64,000 nucleotides of DNA from Vibrio owensii CAIM 1854 = LMG 25443 (GCF_000817815.1 NZ_JPRD01000020.1:1-64000); one strand, 5' to 3'. Counted from the stretch's first letter, positions 45,048 through 53,075 are shown. Notes: generated by a model from the letters alone, not told the origin. Program-made: numbers and translations.

Positions 45048-46022
45048 TTACTTCATTTTGCTCTCAACGAAAGCCAGAATTTCTTCCATCAAGCTGTCGT
45101 CTACTTTCTTCAAGTTAAGAGCAAGGTTGTTACCTTTACGGCTGTAGCTTGCGCGACCTTTAACTAAATCGACTTTTTCTGCTTTCTTAGCCGGCTTAGC
45201 AGGCGCTAATTCTGCAATCCAGCTTTCGATGCTTTCTGTCACTTCTTTAGTAAGACGAGCCACACCTTGAGCTGTACTGCGCTGCCACAAATAACCTTCC
45301 GACGTACGACACTTATCCAACAAGTTTTGTTGTTGTTCGCCGTTTAATGTCGAGAACTGCTTATGCAGCTTAACAATTGTTGGACGACCTAAATCACCAA
45401 CATTCGGATAAGCTTGCAGAAGTTCAAGCGGAAGTGCCGCAGCTTTTAATGCACCACTCACCAATGCTTCACTACACTGGAACATTTTTGCTAGTGCTTT
45501 TTGGTCTTCAGCTTCGCCACTTTCAAGCTTCGCCTGCATCTCTTTACCTTTTTCGTATAGAGACAGTGGCTTGTGCGCGTTTGCTACATCAGAAAGGAAT
45601 TTCGCGTGGTCTGTGTTGATGCCGTCACCAACGTAAACCAAGAAATCCTGCCCCGCTAAGATACAAGACATACGACGGCGACTACCGTCTAATACTTCAA
45701 TCTTGCCATCTTCAGTGCGACGACCAACCGCCGGATATTGTTGACCACGTTCTTTCAACGTCACCAACACATCCGATAGAGCGTGTTCGTTTAGGAAAGA
45801 TTGCTCACGAGCGTTCTCTGCAAATACGCTAGTGTCTGTCGCCACTTTATCCGCAGGAATGCGCACCAATTCAAACTGAACGGTGTTCTCGCCTGCTACA
45901 GCAAGTTCGATAGTTTGCGCTTTGTCTTTTGCCGCCGTTTGCGCTTCTTGAGGTGTCGCAACACGACGCTTATTGGTTTTACCAAATAATTTCGCGTTTA
46001 ATTCAGACGTTTTCAATGCCAT
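45048..46022 (-). CDS. parB2: ParB2, chromosome II partition protein
   Basis: A 324-residue ParB-family protein that binds parS2 sites and moves the origin by stimulating ParA2. The ParB/Srx-like N-terminal domain shows EVLDGSRRRMSCILAG (the R-rich CTP-binding box), followed by an HTH region (ALAKMFQCSEALVSGALKAA) and a C-terminal dimerisation part. The start MALKTSELNAKLFGK is 7 bp after the parA2 stop, so the two are one operon. It is the chromosome II type, matching the divergence of the parS2 sites from the parS1 motif used on chromosome I. A terminator follows. Confidence 0.95.
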   Translation of the reverse strand: MALKTSELNAKLFGKTNKRRVATPQEAQTAAKDKAQTIELAVAGENTVQFELVRIPADKVATDTSVFAENAREQSFLNEHALSDVLVTLKERGQQYPAVGRRTEDGKIEVLDGSRRRMSCILAGQDFLVYVGDGINTDHAKFLSDVANAHKPLSLYEKGKEMQAKLESGEAEDQKALAKMFQCSEALVSGALKAAALPLELLQAYPNVGDLGRPTIVKLHKQFSTLNGEQQQNLLDKCRTSEGYLWQRSTAQGVARLTKEVTESIESWIAELAPAKPAKKAEKVDLVKGRASYSRKGNNLALNLKKVDDSLMEEILAFVESKMK

Positions 46023-46029
46023 TTATTCA

Positions 46030-47247
46030 TTACCCCTGATTCAATGACGGCCAGTTAGAGTGCAGTACGCGCTCTAGTTCTAGTGCACTCTTATGTACCG
46101 CATCTTGTGCAGTAGCGAGTGTTTTCTTACCCCCTTCGAAGTCGCCTACGGTCAAGTCAAACACCGTGCTGTAGGTGTCAGCACACGTTTCGAATGCACG
46201 ACTACGAGGAATAGTGGCCATCATAACTTGGTCACCTAGAAGATAGTTCATTTCAGTTAGAACAGAAACTTGCTTCTTGTTGTCGTCTTCAAACATGGTT
46301 GGCATCAAACGAACAAACTCAAGACCATTCCAATCTTCTGGGAACATCTCGTACACCGTTGGAAGGTGTTGGAAGAAGTTTACTGTTGAAGCCCAGTCAA
46401 GACGCTTCGCTGCACAAGGAATCAATAGCGCGTTTGATGCATACATTGCGTTCCATACTAGCGGGTCAACGTGTGGACCGGTATCAATCATAATCACGTC
46501 GAAGTCATTCGCGATCTTGTCAATCAACTGCTCTTTCAATAGACGAACGATGTCTAGTGATGGGTCTTCAGAGAGTGTTTGCCACGCTTCTGCGTTGAAC
46601 ATTGCGTCTTCAGGGAAAGCAGAAATCGATTTCAAGTTCGGGTATTGCGTTGGCAACAGCACGTTCTTGTGTAGAAACTCACGATCGATTTCAACGCCAT
46701 CTGGCACGTTACCAAGCATGATATCAACCGCTGAATAGATGTTGTCGTGCTCAGCCACACTGATTTGTGGGTTCAAGAACAGACGCAGAGAGCCTTGAGG
46801 GTCAAGGTCAATCAAACAAATGCGGTAGCGTTTATCTAGGTTTAGCGCCAGACATGCCGCTAAGTGAACCGCAGTCATCGATTTACCCGTACCACCCTTT
46901 TGGTTTTGTACGTTGATGATCCACGGTTTGTTTTCAGAATTCTTTTTGCGTTCATGGAATTTAGGCACTTCTGCCGCATCCATTAGCATGTGCGCTTCTT
47001 CAAGCGTGATTGAATAATGGTTGGCATTATTCTTTGTAAATTGATGACCTTCCGCTTCCATCTTACCGATAGCATCGTCCAGCTTACGGCGAGTCAAACC
47101 TGAGCGGGTTTCCATCATTGCCTTAGACATTGGTGGGAAGTAGTTGTCACTACGCTCTTCCAAAACAATCTCAATACGGTCAGCTTGAACTTGTTGCGTC
47201 AGTTCTGCTAATTCCTGGAGATTTTCAATCGTTGTTTCTCTTTTCAT
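46030..47247 (-). CDS. parA2: ParA2, chromosome II partition ATPase
   Basis: A 405-residue Walker-type ATPase with an N-terminal HTH extension (about 1-105; MSKAMMETRSGLTRRKLDDA), the deviant Walker A (VQNQKGGTGKSMTAVHL), LIDLDPQGSLRLF and the Walker B region (VIMIDTGPHVDPLVW). Large N-terminal extensions mark type Ia ParA proteins that also repress their own operon. ATG 47245-47247 (MKRETTIENLQEL) matches the start I recall for V. cholerae ParA2; the longer in-frame extension upstream is unlikely. It forms filaments or gradients on DNA that segregate oriCII. The parS2 site at 47466 lies between its start and the origin. Confidence 0.95.
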   Translation of the reverse strand: MKRETTIENLQELAELTQQVQADRIEIVLEERSDNYFPPMSKAMMETRSGLTRRKLDDAIGKMEAEGHQFTKNNANHYSITLEEAHMLMDAAEVPKFHERKKNSENKPWIINVQNQKGGTGKSMTAVHLAACLALNLDKRYRICLIDLDPQGSLRLFLNPQISVAEHDNIYSAVDIMLGNVPDGVEIDREFLHKNVLLPTQYPNLKSISAFPEDAMFNAEAWQTLSEDPSLDIVRLLKEQLIDKIANDFDVIMIDTGPHVDPLVWNAMYASNALLIPCAAKRLDWASTVNFFQHLPTVYEMFPEDWNGLEFVRLMPTMFEDDNKKQVSVLTEMNYLLGDQVMMATIPRSRAFETCADTYSTVFDLTVGDFEGGKKTLATAQDAVHKSALELERVLHSNWPSLNQG

Positions 47248-47465
47248 GCCAAATTCCGTTGGAAGGATATCTGCATTTAATTGTACAGCACTGCAATCCA
47301 AAAACAACAAAAAGGTGAACAAGCATTTTGAATAACCATCACATAAAAAACACTCACAAACGCCTGTTTTATGATTTCACCTTAAAAACATCACAAAATT
47401 TAATCAAATCTATGCCAATAAAGTGATTCAAACTTTGAAAGAATAAAAATGTCACACTGTCACGT

Positions 47466-47480
47466 ATTTACAATGTAAAT
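47466..47480. promoter_or_regulatory. parS2-like site upstream of parA2
   Basis: ATTTACAATGTAAAT is a perfect palindromic ParB2 consensus match, 218 bp upstream of parA2 and next to the origin 39-mer. Confidence 0.85.
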
Positions 47481-47492
47481 CTACAGTTTTTC

Positions 47493-47533
47493 CGGAACGA
47501 TTATAGAAAGACGCTAAATTACGGATAGTGTGA
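47493..47533. promoter_or_regulatory. RctB 39-mer-type inhibitory site
   Basis: This 41-bp stretch from CGGAAC to TAGTGTGA aligns with the 29-mer at 48446-48476, with exactly ten extra internal bases. In V. cholerae the 39-mer limits initiation by binding RctB monomers and handcuffing iteron arrays. Confidence 0.85.
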
Positions 47534-47592
47534 GATGAATCTAGTGTTTGACGATGAATGAGCGTTTTTAATTAAAAACACGAGAAGCGACT

Positions 47593-48067
47593 ACCTTGAT
47601 CATGCATCCAGTATGTTTATTCATGTAAAACAGCGATATTGAACGGAAGAGTGATCAAGGAAGCATCATGATCATTCTTCCGTCGAGAGCAGCAAATACG
47701 AAAGCATGATCAAGGAAATTATGTGTCCCAGTACATTGCACATCGATTTTTCAATGCGATCAATTTATCGGAAAAATGATCAAGTGAATTTCAGCCTCGG
47801 AAGCATGCTTTTTCACGGCCAATTTACGGATGAATGCAGATAGACTGGGGGATAGAGGCCAAATCAAAGATAAAAACGTGGAACGATGAAAATAAACCGA
47901 AAACAAAATGTAGAACGCGATATCATGATCATGCTTCCGTTTGTTTCGGGAGAATGCAGAGAAACAAGGCGTGCGATGTAAAATTGGACAAGGTTTCAGC
48001 ATTTGCGCAAATAGTATTCACAAGCAGCGACAGAACGATGAAAAACGACGCTCTTGATCATTGTTCC
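47593..48067. repeat. Scattered RctB iterons in the rctA region
   Basis: Iteron cores lie at 47597, 47652 (inverted), 47669, 47708 (inverted), 47777 (inverted), 47926 and 48055. The consensus is CTTGATCATNNTTCCG. Spacing is irregular and orientation mixed, unlike the initiator array to the right, which suits a regulatory (incompatibility) region. Confidence 0.85.
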
Positions 48068-48132
48068 AAAGGTAAAACCCCACTGCTTTACCGCAAACGA
48101 AGACAAAGTTTTCCAAGGCGTACCTTTATTTC

Positions 48133-48141
48133 TGTGGATAA
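48133..48141. promoter_or_regulatory. DnaA box in oriCII
   Basis: TGTGGATAA, the complement of the consensus TTATCCACA, lies 16 bp left of the first iteron of the regular array, as expected for the single DnaA box of chromosome II origins. Confidence 0.85.
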
Positions 48142-48156
48142 GTTGTACAAACATCA

Positions 48157-48290
48157 TGATCATCGTTTCACGACCTTTTTGATCATCTTTTCAGAAACTT
48201 AATGATCATGCTTACGGCGCTTTGTGATCATGCTTTCTGACTTTTGTTGATCATCGTTTCGGAATATTCATGATCATAGTTCCGAATTGC
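48157..48290 (+). repeat. Regular array of six RctB iterons
   Basis: TGATCAT cores begin at 48157, 48180, 48203, 48225, 48248 and 48271, with spacings of 23, 23, 22, 23 and 23 bp, about two helical turns. All face the same way and are followed by two variable bases and TT. This is the initiator-loading array; each unit has a GATC for Dam methylation. Confidence 0.93.
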
Positions 48291-48339
48291 CGTTTTAAAA
48301 TATCCATTTAAAACATAAACTTACGCCGTCAAAAATCTC

Positions 48340-48420
48340 CAGATCATTAGATCATATAATCAATTAAGATCAGATTAATCAAAAAGATCAGTTATTTAAA
48401 AACAAAGATTTTTTCTTTAT
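48340..48420 (+). other. DNA unwinding element with spaced ATCA motifs
   Basis: ATCA occurs at 48343, 48351, 48359, 48369, 48378 and 48387, that is every 8-10 bases, in very AT-rich DNA just right of the iteron array. RctB is reported to bind single-stranded ATCA repeats in the V. cholerae element, so this is the probable melting and loading site. Confidence 0.82.
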
Positions 48421-48445
48421 TTATGATCTGTTTTTCTTTATTCTT

Positions 48446-48476
48446 CGGAACCATAGCAAAACTACGGCTAGTGTGA
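48446..48476. promoter_or_regulatory. RctB 29-mer autoregulatory site
   Basis: A 31-bp stretch from CGGAAC to TAGTGTGA that matches the 39-mer less ten internal bases. It ends 12 bp before the rctB ATG, so RctB bound here should repress its own promoter. Confidence 0.82.
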
Positions 48477-48488
48477 TCTGGATCTAAA

Positions 48489-50459
48489 ATGACGGCTGAT
48501 GAAAAAATTCTGATTAAAGCGCCAAGAAGCCATAAGGATGGGCACCTTTTTGAGGTACACGAATCTTCTGCAGATTGGGTAGAACAATACCAACACTTCA
48601 AAGGGGTTACCAAGAGCATCTTAGAGTTGCTTAATCTGATCTCCTTACGAGGATTCAGCAGCAAAGACGGTTTGGTCTCCACAACAGAAATTGTGGCAGC
48701 AACCGACGGTCAACTAACCAGAGCCGCATTACAACAACGCTTACGTGCTGCCGTTAACATTGGTTTGTTTACTCAAACACCAGTACGCTTTGAAGAAGGC
48801 CTTGCTGGTAAAACCATGTTGCACAAGTTCGTTAACCCTAACCAGTTAATCTCAGCCTTAGGGGCCACCAGCTTAGTCACAGAAAAAGTTCGTCAGAGCG
48901 AAAAGCAAAAACGTTCTAAGGCCTTGGCACAAACCCAAGTGAACAAGCGCCTGTTGAATGAACATGGTCTGAATACCCCACCGATGATGAAGGATGAAGC
49001 GGATCAATTTGTCGTTTCACCAACTAACTGGGCAGGGATCATCGACCAAGCTTTAGCGCCACCACGCACTCGTAAGAGCTACCAAAAATCCATGGTGTCG
49101 ATCTCTGGCACCAAAGCTGTGATTGAAACACGATCGTCGAAAAACATCATGACAGTGGACGATCTGATGACGCTGTTTGCTCTGTTTACACTGACCGTGC
49201 AATACCATGATCATCACAAAGATCAGTACCACATGGATGCGGCGCATGTGCCGAATAAAACCCCGTTGTACATCACGGATATCCTGTCATTGCGTGGCAA
49301 GAAGGACAGCGGCCCGGCACGTGATTCAATCCGTGACAGTATTGATCGAATCGAATTTACCGATTTCCAATTGCACGAGCTAACTGGTCGTTGGCTAAGT
49401 GAAAACATGCCAGAAGGCTTCAAGAGTGATCGTTTCCGTTTCATTGCGAGAACCATTACCGCATCGGAAGAAGCGCCAACAGAAGGTGCTGACGGTGAGA
49501 TTCGCATTAAGCCGAACTTATACATCCTAGTCTGGGAACCTTCGTTCTACGAAGAACTGCTGACGCGTGATTATTTCTTCTTGTTCCCGCCAGAGATTCT
49601 GAAACAACACACCTTGGTGTTCCAGCTGTATTCGTTCTTCCGTAGCCGCATGGTGCGCAAACACACCGATTGCATGTTGCTGAGTGAATTGAACCAAAAA
49701 CTGGCACGAAACATCGAATGGCGCCGTTTCTCAATGGATCTGATCCGTGAGTTGAAGCGCTTGTCTGACGGCAAAGGGACGGAAGATCTTTTTGTTGTGA
49801 ACTTATGGGGTTATCACTTAACGATCGAGACCATGATCGAAAATGGTAAAGTGATGGACTACCAAGTCGACATCAAATGCGATGTCGAAGAGGTATTGCG
49901 CTACTCTCGCGCTCGTACGACCAACGCAGGAAAGCGCAACATGGCGCCTACGCTGCCAAACCCACTTCGTAATGAGATGGTTACGAGGCAGCAGCTAGAC
50001 GAGCTCTCAGGCATCATAGACGGCGAATTTGAGCCTATTCAGCGCAAAGCACCGTCTCCACGTGGCAATTTGGGCCGTCGAGTGAAACAGAAAAAGCACC
50101 TGGTCGAGATCAACGCAGACGAGATAACCATTACTCTATCCAAATATACCTCTCCAGAGGCCCTAGAACGTAGTATAACGGCTTTATCGGCGATGACAGG
50201 GCATTCCTATGCCTCAATCAAAGAAGAGTGTTCTGAGTTCATTGACAAGCTTGACTACCTGCGAGTAGGGGACGCCCCACTGCCATACGAGACATTGAGC
50301 AAGACTGTGGAACTGTTTAACGGCCAAAATGACGTGAAACATCTGACCATCGAGCGCTTGATCGCTGGGTTGGCTGTTCGTCGAAAAGTGTGTCGTCAGA
50401 TTTTTGAAGGTCACATGGATGAGATGGTATTCAGAGCACTTGATGAAATGGCGATTTAA
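48489..50459 (+). CDS. rctB: RctB, chromosome II replication initiator
   Basis: A 656-residue Vibrionaceae-specific initiator that binds iterons, 39-mers and single-stranded DNA to open oriCII. Its central winged-helix domains resemble plasmid Rep proteins: residues about 155-480 include PLYITDILSLRGKKDSGPAR and REDYFFLFPPEILKQH-like sequence (here TRDYFFLFPPEILKQ). The C-terminal ~150 residues after a basic linker (GNLGRRVKQKKH) match the inhibitory, handcuffing-related region. The length is within two residues of the V. cholerae protein as I recall it. It is controlled by the 29-mer over its promoter. A strong terminator follows 218 bp downstream. Confidence 0.97.
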   Translation: MTADEKILIKAPRSHKDGHLFEVHESSADWVEQYQHFKGVTKSILELLNLISLRGFSSKDGLVSTTEIVAATDGQLTRAALQQRLRAAVNIGLFTQTPVRFEEGLAGKTMLHKFVNPNQLISALGATSLVTEKVRQSEKQKRSKALAQTQVNKRLLNEHGLNTPPMMKDEADQFVVSPTNWAGIIDQALAPPRTRKSYQKSMVSISGTKAVIETRSSKNIMTVDDLMTLFALFTLTVQYHDHHKDQYHMDAAHVPNKTPLYITDILSLRGKKDSGPARDSIRDSIDRIEFTDFQLHELTGRWLSENMPEGFKSDRFRFIARTITASEEAPTEGADGEIRIKPNLYILVWEPSFYEELLTRDYFFLFPPEILKQHTLVFQLYSFFRSRMVRKHTDCMLLSELNQKLARNIEWRRFSMDLIRELKRLSDGKGTEDLFVVNLWGYHLTIETMIENGKVMDYQVDIKCDVEEVLRYSRARTTNAGKRNMAPTLPNPLRNEMVTRQQLDELSGIIDGEFEPIQRKAPSPRGNLGRRVKQKKHLVEINADEITITLSKYTSPEALERSITALSAMTGHSYASIKEECSEFIDKLDYLRVGDAPLPYETLSKTVELFNGQNDVKHLTIERLIAGLAVRRKVCRQIFEGHMDEMVFRALDEMAI

Positions 50460-50503
50460 TATGAATCACGTGGATGCTTTTCGAGTGATAAGCGTGACGA
50501 ATT

Positions 50504-50669
50504 GATTCAGAATGTAACAATGAATTGCACTGATGGAAATCAGACCTAACTCTTACAAATCACTGACATTGCGGTTCCGAGGGCAGACTAAGATTTATCC
50601 CGAATAGACAACCTTTTGTCCTTTCTGATGATTAATAGATTGGCTCATATTGTTACATTCATTCTGAAT
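50504..50669. repeat. Inverted repeat flanking the rctB 3' region
   Basis: ATTCAGAATGTAACAATG (50505-50522) is nearly complementary to 50646-50669, whose reverse reads ATTCAGAATGAATGTAACAATATG; the difference is a four-base insertion and two extra bases. The arms are about 125 bp apart and precede the rctB terminator. No gene lies between them. Origin unknown; a degenerate small mobile unit or a regulatory pair is possible. Confidence 0.5.
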
Positions 50670-50676
50670 AGACTTC

Positions 50677-50709
50677 GCGAGTTTCTCCTCAAGAAACTCG
50701 CTTTTTTTT
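50677..50709 (+). terminator. Terminator after rctB
   Basis: A perfect 10-bp stem GCGAGTTTCT/AGAAACTCGC with a 5-nt loop is followed by eight T residues on the plus strand. Confidence 0.93.
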
Positions 50710-50762
50710 ATCTAAAATTCCTGCCCTGTGCACCTGCTTAAACTGACAAATCCTAGTCTGTT

Positions 50763-50812
50763 ACCTTGATCATCTTTCCGGATTAATGACGTAACCCTTG
50801 ATCATGCTTCCT
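50763..50812 (+). promoter_or_regulatory. Two RctB-iteron-like sites downstream of rctB
   Basis: ACCTTGATCATCTTTCCG (50763-50780) and CCTTGATCATGCTTCCT (50796-50812) match the origin iteron closely. The second overlaps the 3' end of the hypothetical gene at 50783. They lie about 2.6 kb from the initiator array, on the other side of rctB. Confidence 0.75.
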
Positions 50813-51250
50813 AGTTTCATTCCAATTCAACGATCGCATCAACGCAACGTGTGACTCGATCAAGCTACTCGCTTGTTGCTGCCATTCAGTTTGATCGTGT
50901 TGCTGATTACAAAACTCCAACGCCAGAACGGTCAAATGTTGTAAGCGTTTGAGACACCAATCCTTGATAAGAATATCGGTCATCGGTTGGCAAGCCGATT
51001 GTTCGAGCTTCGCACCAGTGTATTGCAGGATTTGGAAGGCTTTTTGATGGTCTTGATGCCTAGCGTGTTGAAAGACTCTTAAACAGCCATCTAGCCAACA
51101 AGCGATCGCTTTACTCTGTTCGTCCGTCAGTTCTGGACCAAACACAGCGACAGGCGCTTGGTATAAGATCGCTTCTAAGCTTTCTACTTGATCATGCTTC
51201 CGATTGTCGTACCAATCTGATAGTTGATCTTGCCAGGTCATCAAATCCAT
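50783..51250 (-). CDS. Hypothetical protein (155 residues) with embedded RctB-like sites
   Basis: A 155-residue, mostly helical, Gln/His/Trp-rich soluble protein (for example MDLMTWQDQLSDWYDNRKHD and LQHLTVLALEFCNQQHDQ). I do not recognise the family. Its start codon overlaps the stop of the upstream ABC ATPase gene (both at 51250), so it is translationally coupled to that operon. The coding sequence contains iteron-like sites at 50796-50812 and 51188-51202, which give the peptide RKHDQ near each end; replication-control sites may thus constrain the protein. A small accessory subunit for the transport operon is possible but unsupported. Confidence 0.78.
   Translation of the reverse strand: MDLMTWQDQLSDWYDNRKHDQVESLEAILYQAPVAVFGPELTDEQSKAIACWLDGCLRVFQHARHQDHQKAFQILQYTGAKLEQSACQPMTDILIKDWCLKRLQHLTVLALEFCNQQHDQTEWQQQASSLIESHVALMRSLNWNETRKHDQGLRH
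51188..51202 (+). promoter_or_regulatory. RctB-iteron-like site inside the hypothetical gene
   Basis: TTGATCATGCTTCCG is an exact match to the best origin iteron core (compare 47926-47939). It lies near the 5' end of the gene at 50783-51250, about 3 kb from the initiator array. Confidence 0.72.
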
Positions 51251-52182
51251 TAGGCTGCCTCAGTCCATTGTTTTACAAAGTGATTTGGTCCGATTTGATC
51301 ATAATCTTCGACCACAACGCTGCTGCGACTGCGGATCTCATCGGCATCTACTGAATAGTTTGGTTCACTTTCCACTAGGTTGCCAAATGGCAGATCAGGA
51401 TCCGGTACCGCAGAGATCAATAACTTAGTGTATGGGTGCTGTGGATTCTTTAAGATCGCTTGGGTATCTCCCCATTCGACGATCTGCCCTTTGTACATCA
51501 CAGCCGTTTCTTCAGCGATGTAATGCGCGGTTGCAAGGTCGTGAGTGATGTATAGGAACCCGATCCCCAGTTCTTGCTTCATACGTTGCATCAGATTGAG
51601 TACGCCCAAGCGAATCGATACATCCAGCATCGACGTCGGTTCATCGGCAAGAATAAGTTGTGAGCCTACCGCTAGAGCGCGCGCCAGATTAACGCGTTGA
51701 CGCTGGCCACCACTGAGTTCGTGAGGGAACTTGTTCAGCGTTTCCTCTGGCAACTCTACCAAATCCAACAGCTCTAGCAGTTTGGCTGGGATTTCTTTGT
51801 CACTTTTCACTTGCTTATGAATCTTCAGTGGGCGAGTTAAGTGATGGCGAATAGTATGGGTTGGGTTTAAAGAGCCAAACGGGTCTTGGAACACCATTTG
51901 GACTTTACTGCGGTAATCCTGAATCTCACCACGACCAGTAATGTCGTTGATGTTTTTGCCATTGAAAAGGATCTCACCATCGCTGGCTGGATAGACCTTG
52001 GTAATTAATCGCGCGCAGGTGCTCTTGCCGCAACCTGATTCGCCCACCAGCGCGAGGGTTTTGCCTGCATAAAGATCAAAGCTAACGCCCTGAAGCGCAA
52101 GGAAGGTTTCTTCTTTGGCGAAGCCACCACCGACTTTGAATTCCTTGATCACGTTTTTCATTTGGATGATCGGTTCACTCAT
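51250..52182 (-). CDS. Oligopeptide-type ABC transporter ATPase (OppF-like)
   Basis: A 310-residue ATPase with Walker A (GESGCGKST, about 46-54), a Q loop (VFQDPFGSLNP), the signature LSGGQRQRVNLARAL, Walker B (LILADEPTSMLD) and the C-terminal oligopeptide-transporter extension (NPQHPYTKLLISAVPDP). It powers a dipeptide/oligopeptide-class importer at the inner membrane together with the OppD-like ATPase encoded just upstream, whose stop it overlaps by four bases. No permease or binding protein genes are adjacent. The Fur box ahead of the pair points to iron-regulated uptake. Confidence 0.92.
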   Translation of the reverse strand: MSEPIIQMKNVIKEFKVGGGFAKEETFLALQGVSFDLYAGKTLALVGESGCGKSTCARLITKVYPASDGEILFNGKNINDITGRGEIQDYRSKVQMVFQDPFGSLNPTHTIRHHLTRPLKIHKQVKSDKEIPAKLLELLDLVELPEETLNKFPHELSGGQRQRVNLARALAVGSQLILADEPTSMLDVSIRLGVLNLMQRMKQELGIGFLYITHDLATAHYIAEETAVMYKGQIVEWGDTQAILKNPQHPYTKLLISAVPDPDLPFGNLVESEPNYSVDADEIRSRSSVVVEDYDQIGPNHFVKQWTEAA

Positions 52183-53036
52183 GCTGGTGCTCCTTCCGTT
52201 TGTGGCTGTTTATGTACATCGTGAATATTCGGGAACGAAGCCCAAAGCTTTTGGGTATATTCGTGTTGAGGATGATTGCGGATTTCGTATGAGCTATTCA
52301 CTTCAACAATCTTGCCGTGGCGCATGATGGCAATGCGGTCGCACAATTGGCTCATGAGCGCTAAATCGTGGGTAATAAAGAGTACTGAGAAGCCAAACTC
52401 GTCACGTAACTGATAGATTTGCTGCAAGATTTCACGTTGAACCACCACATCGAGTGCTGTGGTTGGCTCGTCCATGATGATCAATTTGGGATTGAGGGAT
52501 AGGGCAATCGCAATCACTAAACGTTGACGCATGCCGCCGGAGAACTGATGTGGGTATTCTCCCAGACGATTTCTCGGTATGTTGACCAAATCGAGAAGCT
52601 TCTCCGCACGGTCTTTAGCTTGTTCGTTAGTTAATCCTTTGTGGTGGCGTAATACGTCAGCAAATTGTTCCTGAACGGTGAGAACAGGATTCAGTGAGTT
52701 CATGGCACTTTGGAACACCATTGCAATCTCGCTCCAGCGTAGCGTATTTAGTTCATTGTCAGGCAGACGAAGGATGTCTTTGCCTTCAAATAGAATTTGC
52801 CCACCAGAGATAAACGCGGGCGGCTTGTGCAGACGGTTGATAGAGAAAGCAATGGTACTTTTACCACAGCCTGATTCACCCGCCAGGCCAAATATTTCGC
52901 CTTTACCAATATCAAAGCTCACCGATTTCACAGCATTGAAGTCGCCGTTATCGGTGATGTAATCCACACATAACTCTCTGATCTGAATGACAGGATCAGA
53001 GTGATATGCCTGATTCAGGTTTAGTTCACTCATCAT
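52179..53036 (-). CDS. Oligopeptide-type ABC transporter ATPase (OppD-like)
   Basis: A 285-residue ATPase with Walker A (GESGCGKSTIAFSIN), a Q-loop region (VFQSAMNSLNPVLTV), the signature SGGMRQRLVIAIALSL and Walker B (LIIMDEPTTALDV), plus the short oligopeptide-type C-terminal tail (NHPQHEYTQKLW). It pairs with the OppF-like gene downstream as the two ATPases of one importer. The start is one of two adjacent ATG codons (53034-53036 or 53031-53033). A near-consensus Fur box lies 21-39 bp upstream, so the operon is probably repressed by iron. I recall a similar Fur-controlled ATPase pair in V. cholerae; the substrate could be a siderophore-like peptide. Confidence 0.92.
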   Translation of the reverse strand: MMSELNLNQAYHSDPVIQIRELCVDYITDNGDFNAVKSVSFDIGKGEIFGLAGESGCGKSTIAFSINRLHKPPAFISGGQILFEGKDILRLPDNELNTLRWSEIAMVFQSAMNSLNPVLTVQEQFADVLRHHKGLTNEQAKDRAEKLLDLVNIPRNRLGEYPHQFSGGMRQRLVIAIALSLNPKLIIMDEPTTALDVVVQREILQQIYQLRDEFGFSVLFITHDLALMSQLCDRIAIMRHGKIVEVNSSYEIRNHPQHEYTQKLWASFPNIHDVHKQPQTEGAPA

Positions 53037-53056
53037 TACACCTTACCAATACAAAA

Positions 53057-53075
53057 GATAATTATTATCATTATC
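53057..53075 (-). promoter_or_regulatory. Fur box upstream of the ABC ATPase pair
   Basis: On the minus strand it reads GATAATGATAATAATTATC, matching the 19-bp Fur consensus GATAATGATAATCATTATC at 18 positions. It lies in the expected promoter position for the ATPase operon that starts at 53036. Confidence 0.88.

Larger units (their letters stand above)
47466..48488. other. oriCII, replication origin of chromosome II (including the rctA region)
   Basis: The 1.2-kb gap between parA2 and rctB has the expected chromosome II origin anatomy in order: parS2 site, 39-mer (47493-47533), scattered iterons in the rctA-equivalent region (47593-48067), a DnaA box, a regular array of six iterons (48157-48290), an AT-rich unwinding region with ATCA motifs (48340-48420) and a 29-mer over the rctB promoter. 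Open frames in the gap are short and have poor composition, which fits rctA being non-coding. Replication would be started by RctB with help from DnaA, gated by Dam methylation of iteron GATC sites. Confidence 0.95.

Noticed and set aside
47834..48202. 122-codon plus-strand open frame in the oriCII region
   Set aside because: It runs through iterons and a DnaA box, has low-complexity basic composition and no clear ribosome site; the region is better explained as non-coding origin DNA.
49205..49220. TGATCATC inside rctB as another RctB site
   Set aside because: The core is present but the conserved TTCC part is missing; the codons encode His/Asp residues of the protein.
52141..52160. CCTTGATCACG inside the OppF-like gene as an iteron
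   Set aside because: The core is TGATCAC, not TGATCAT, and the downstream TTCCG is absent.
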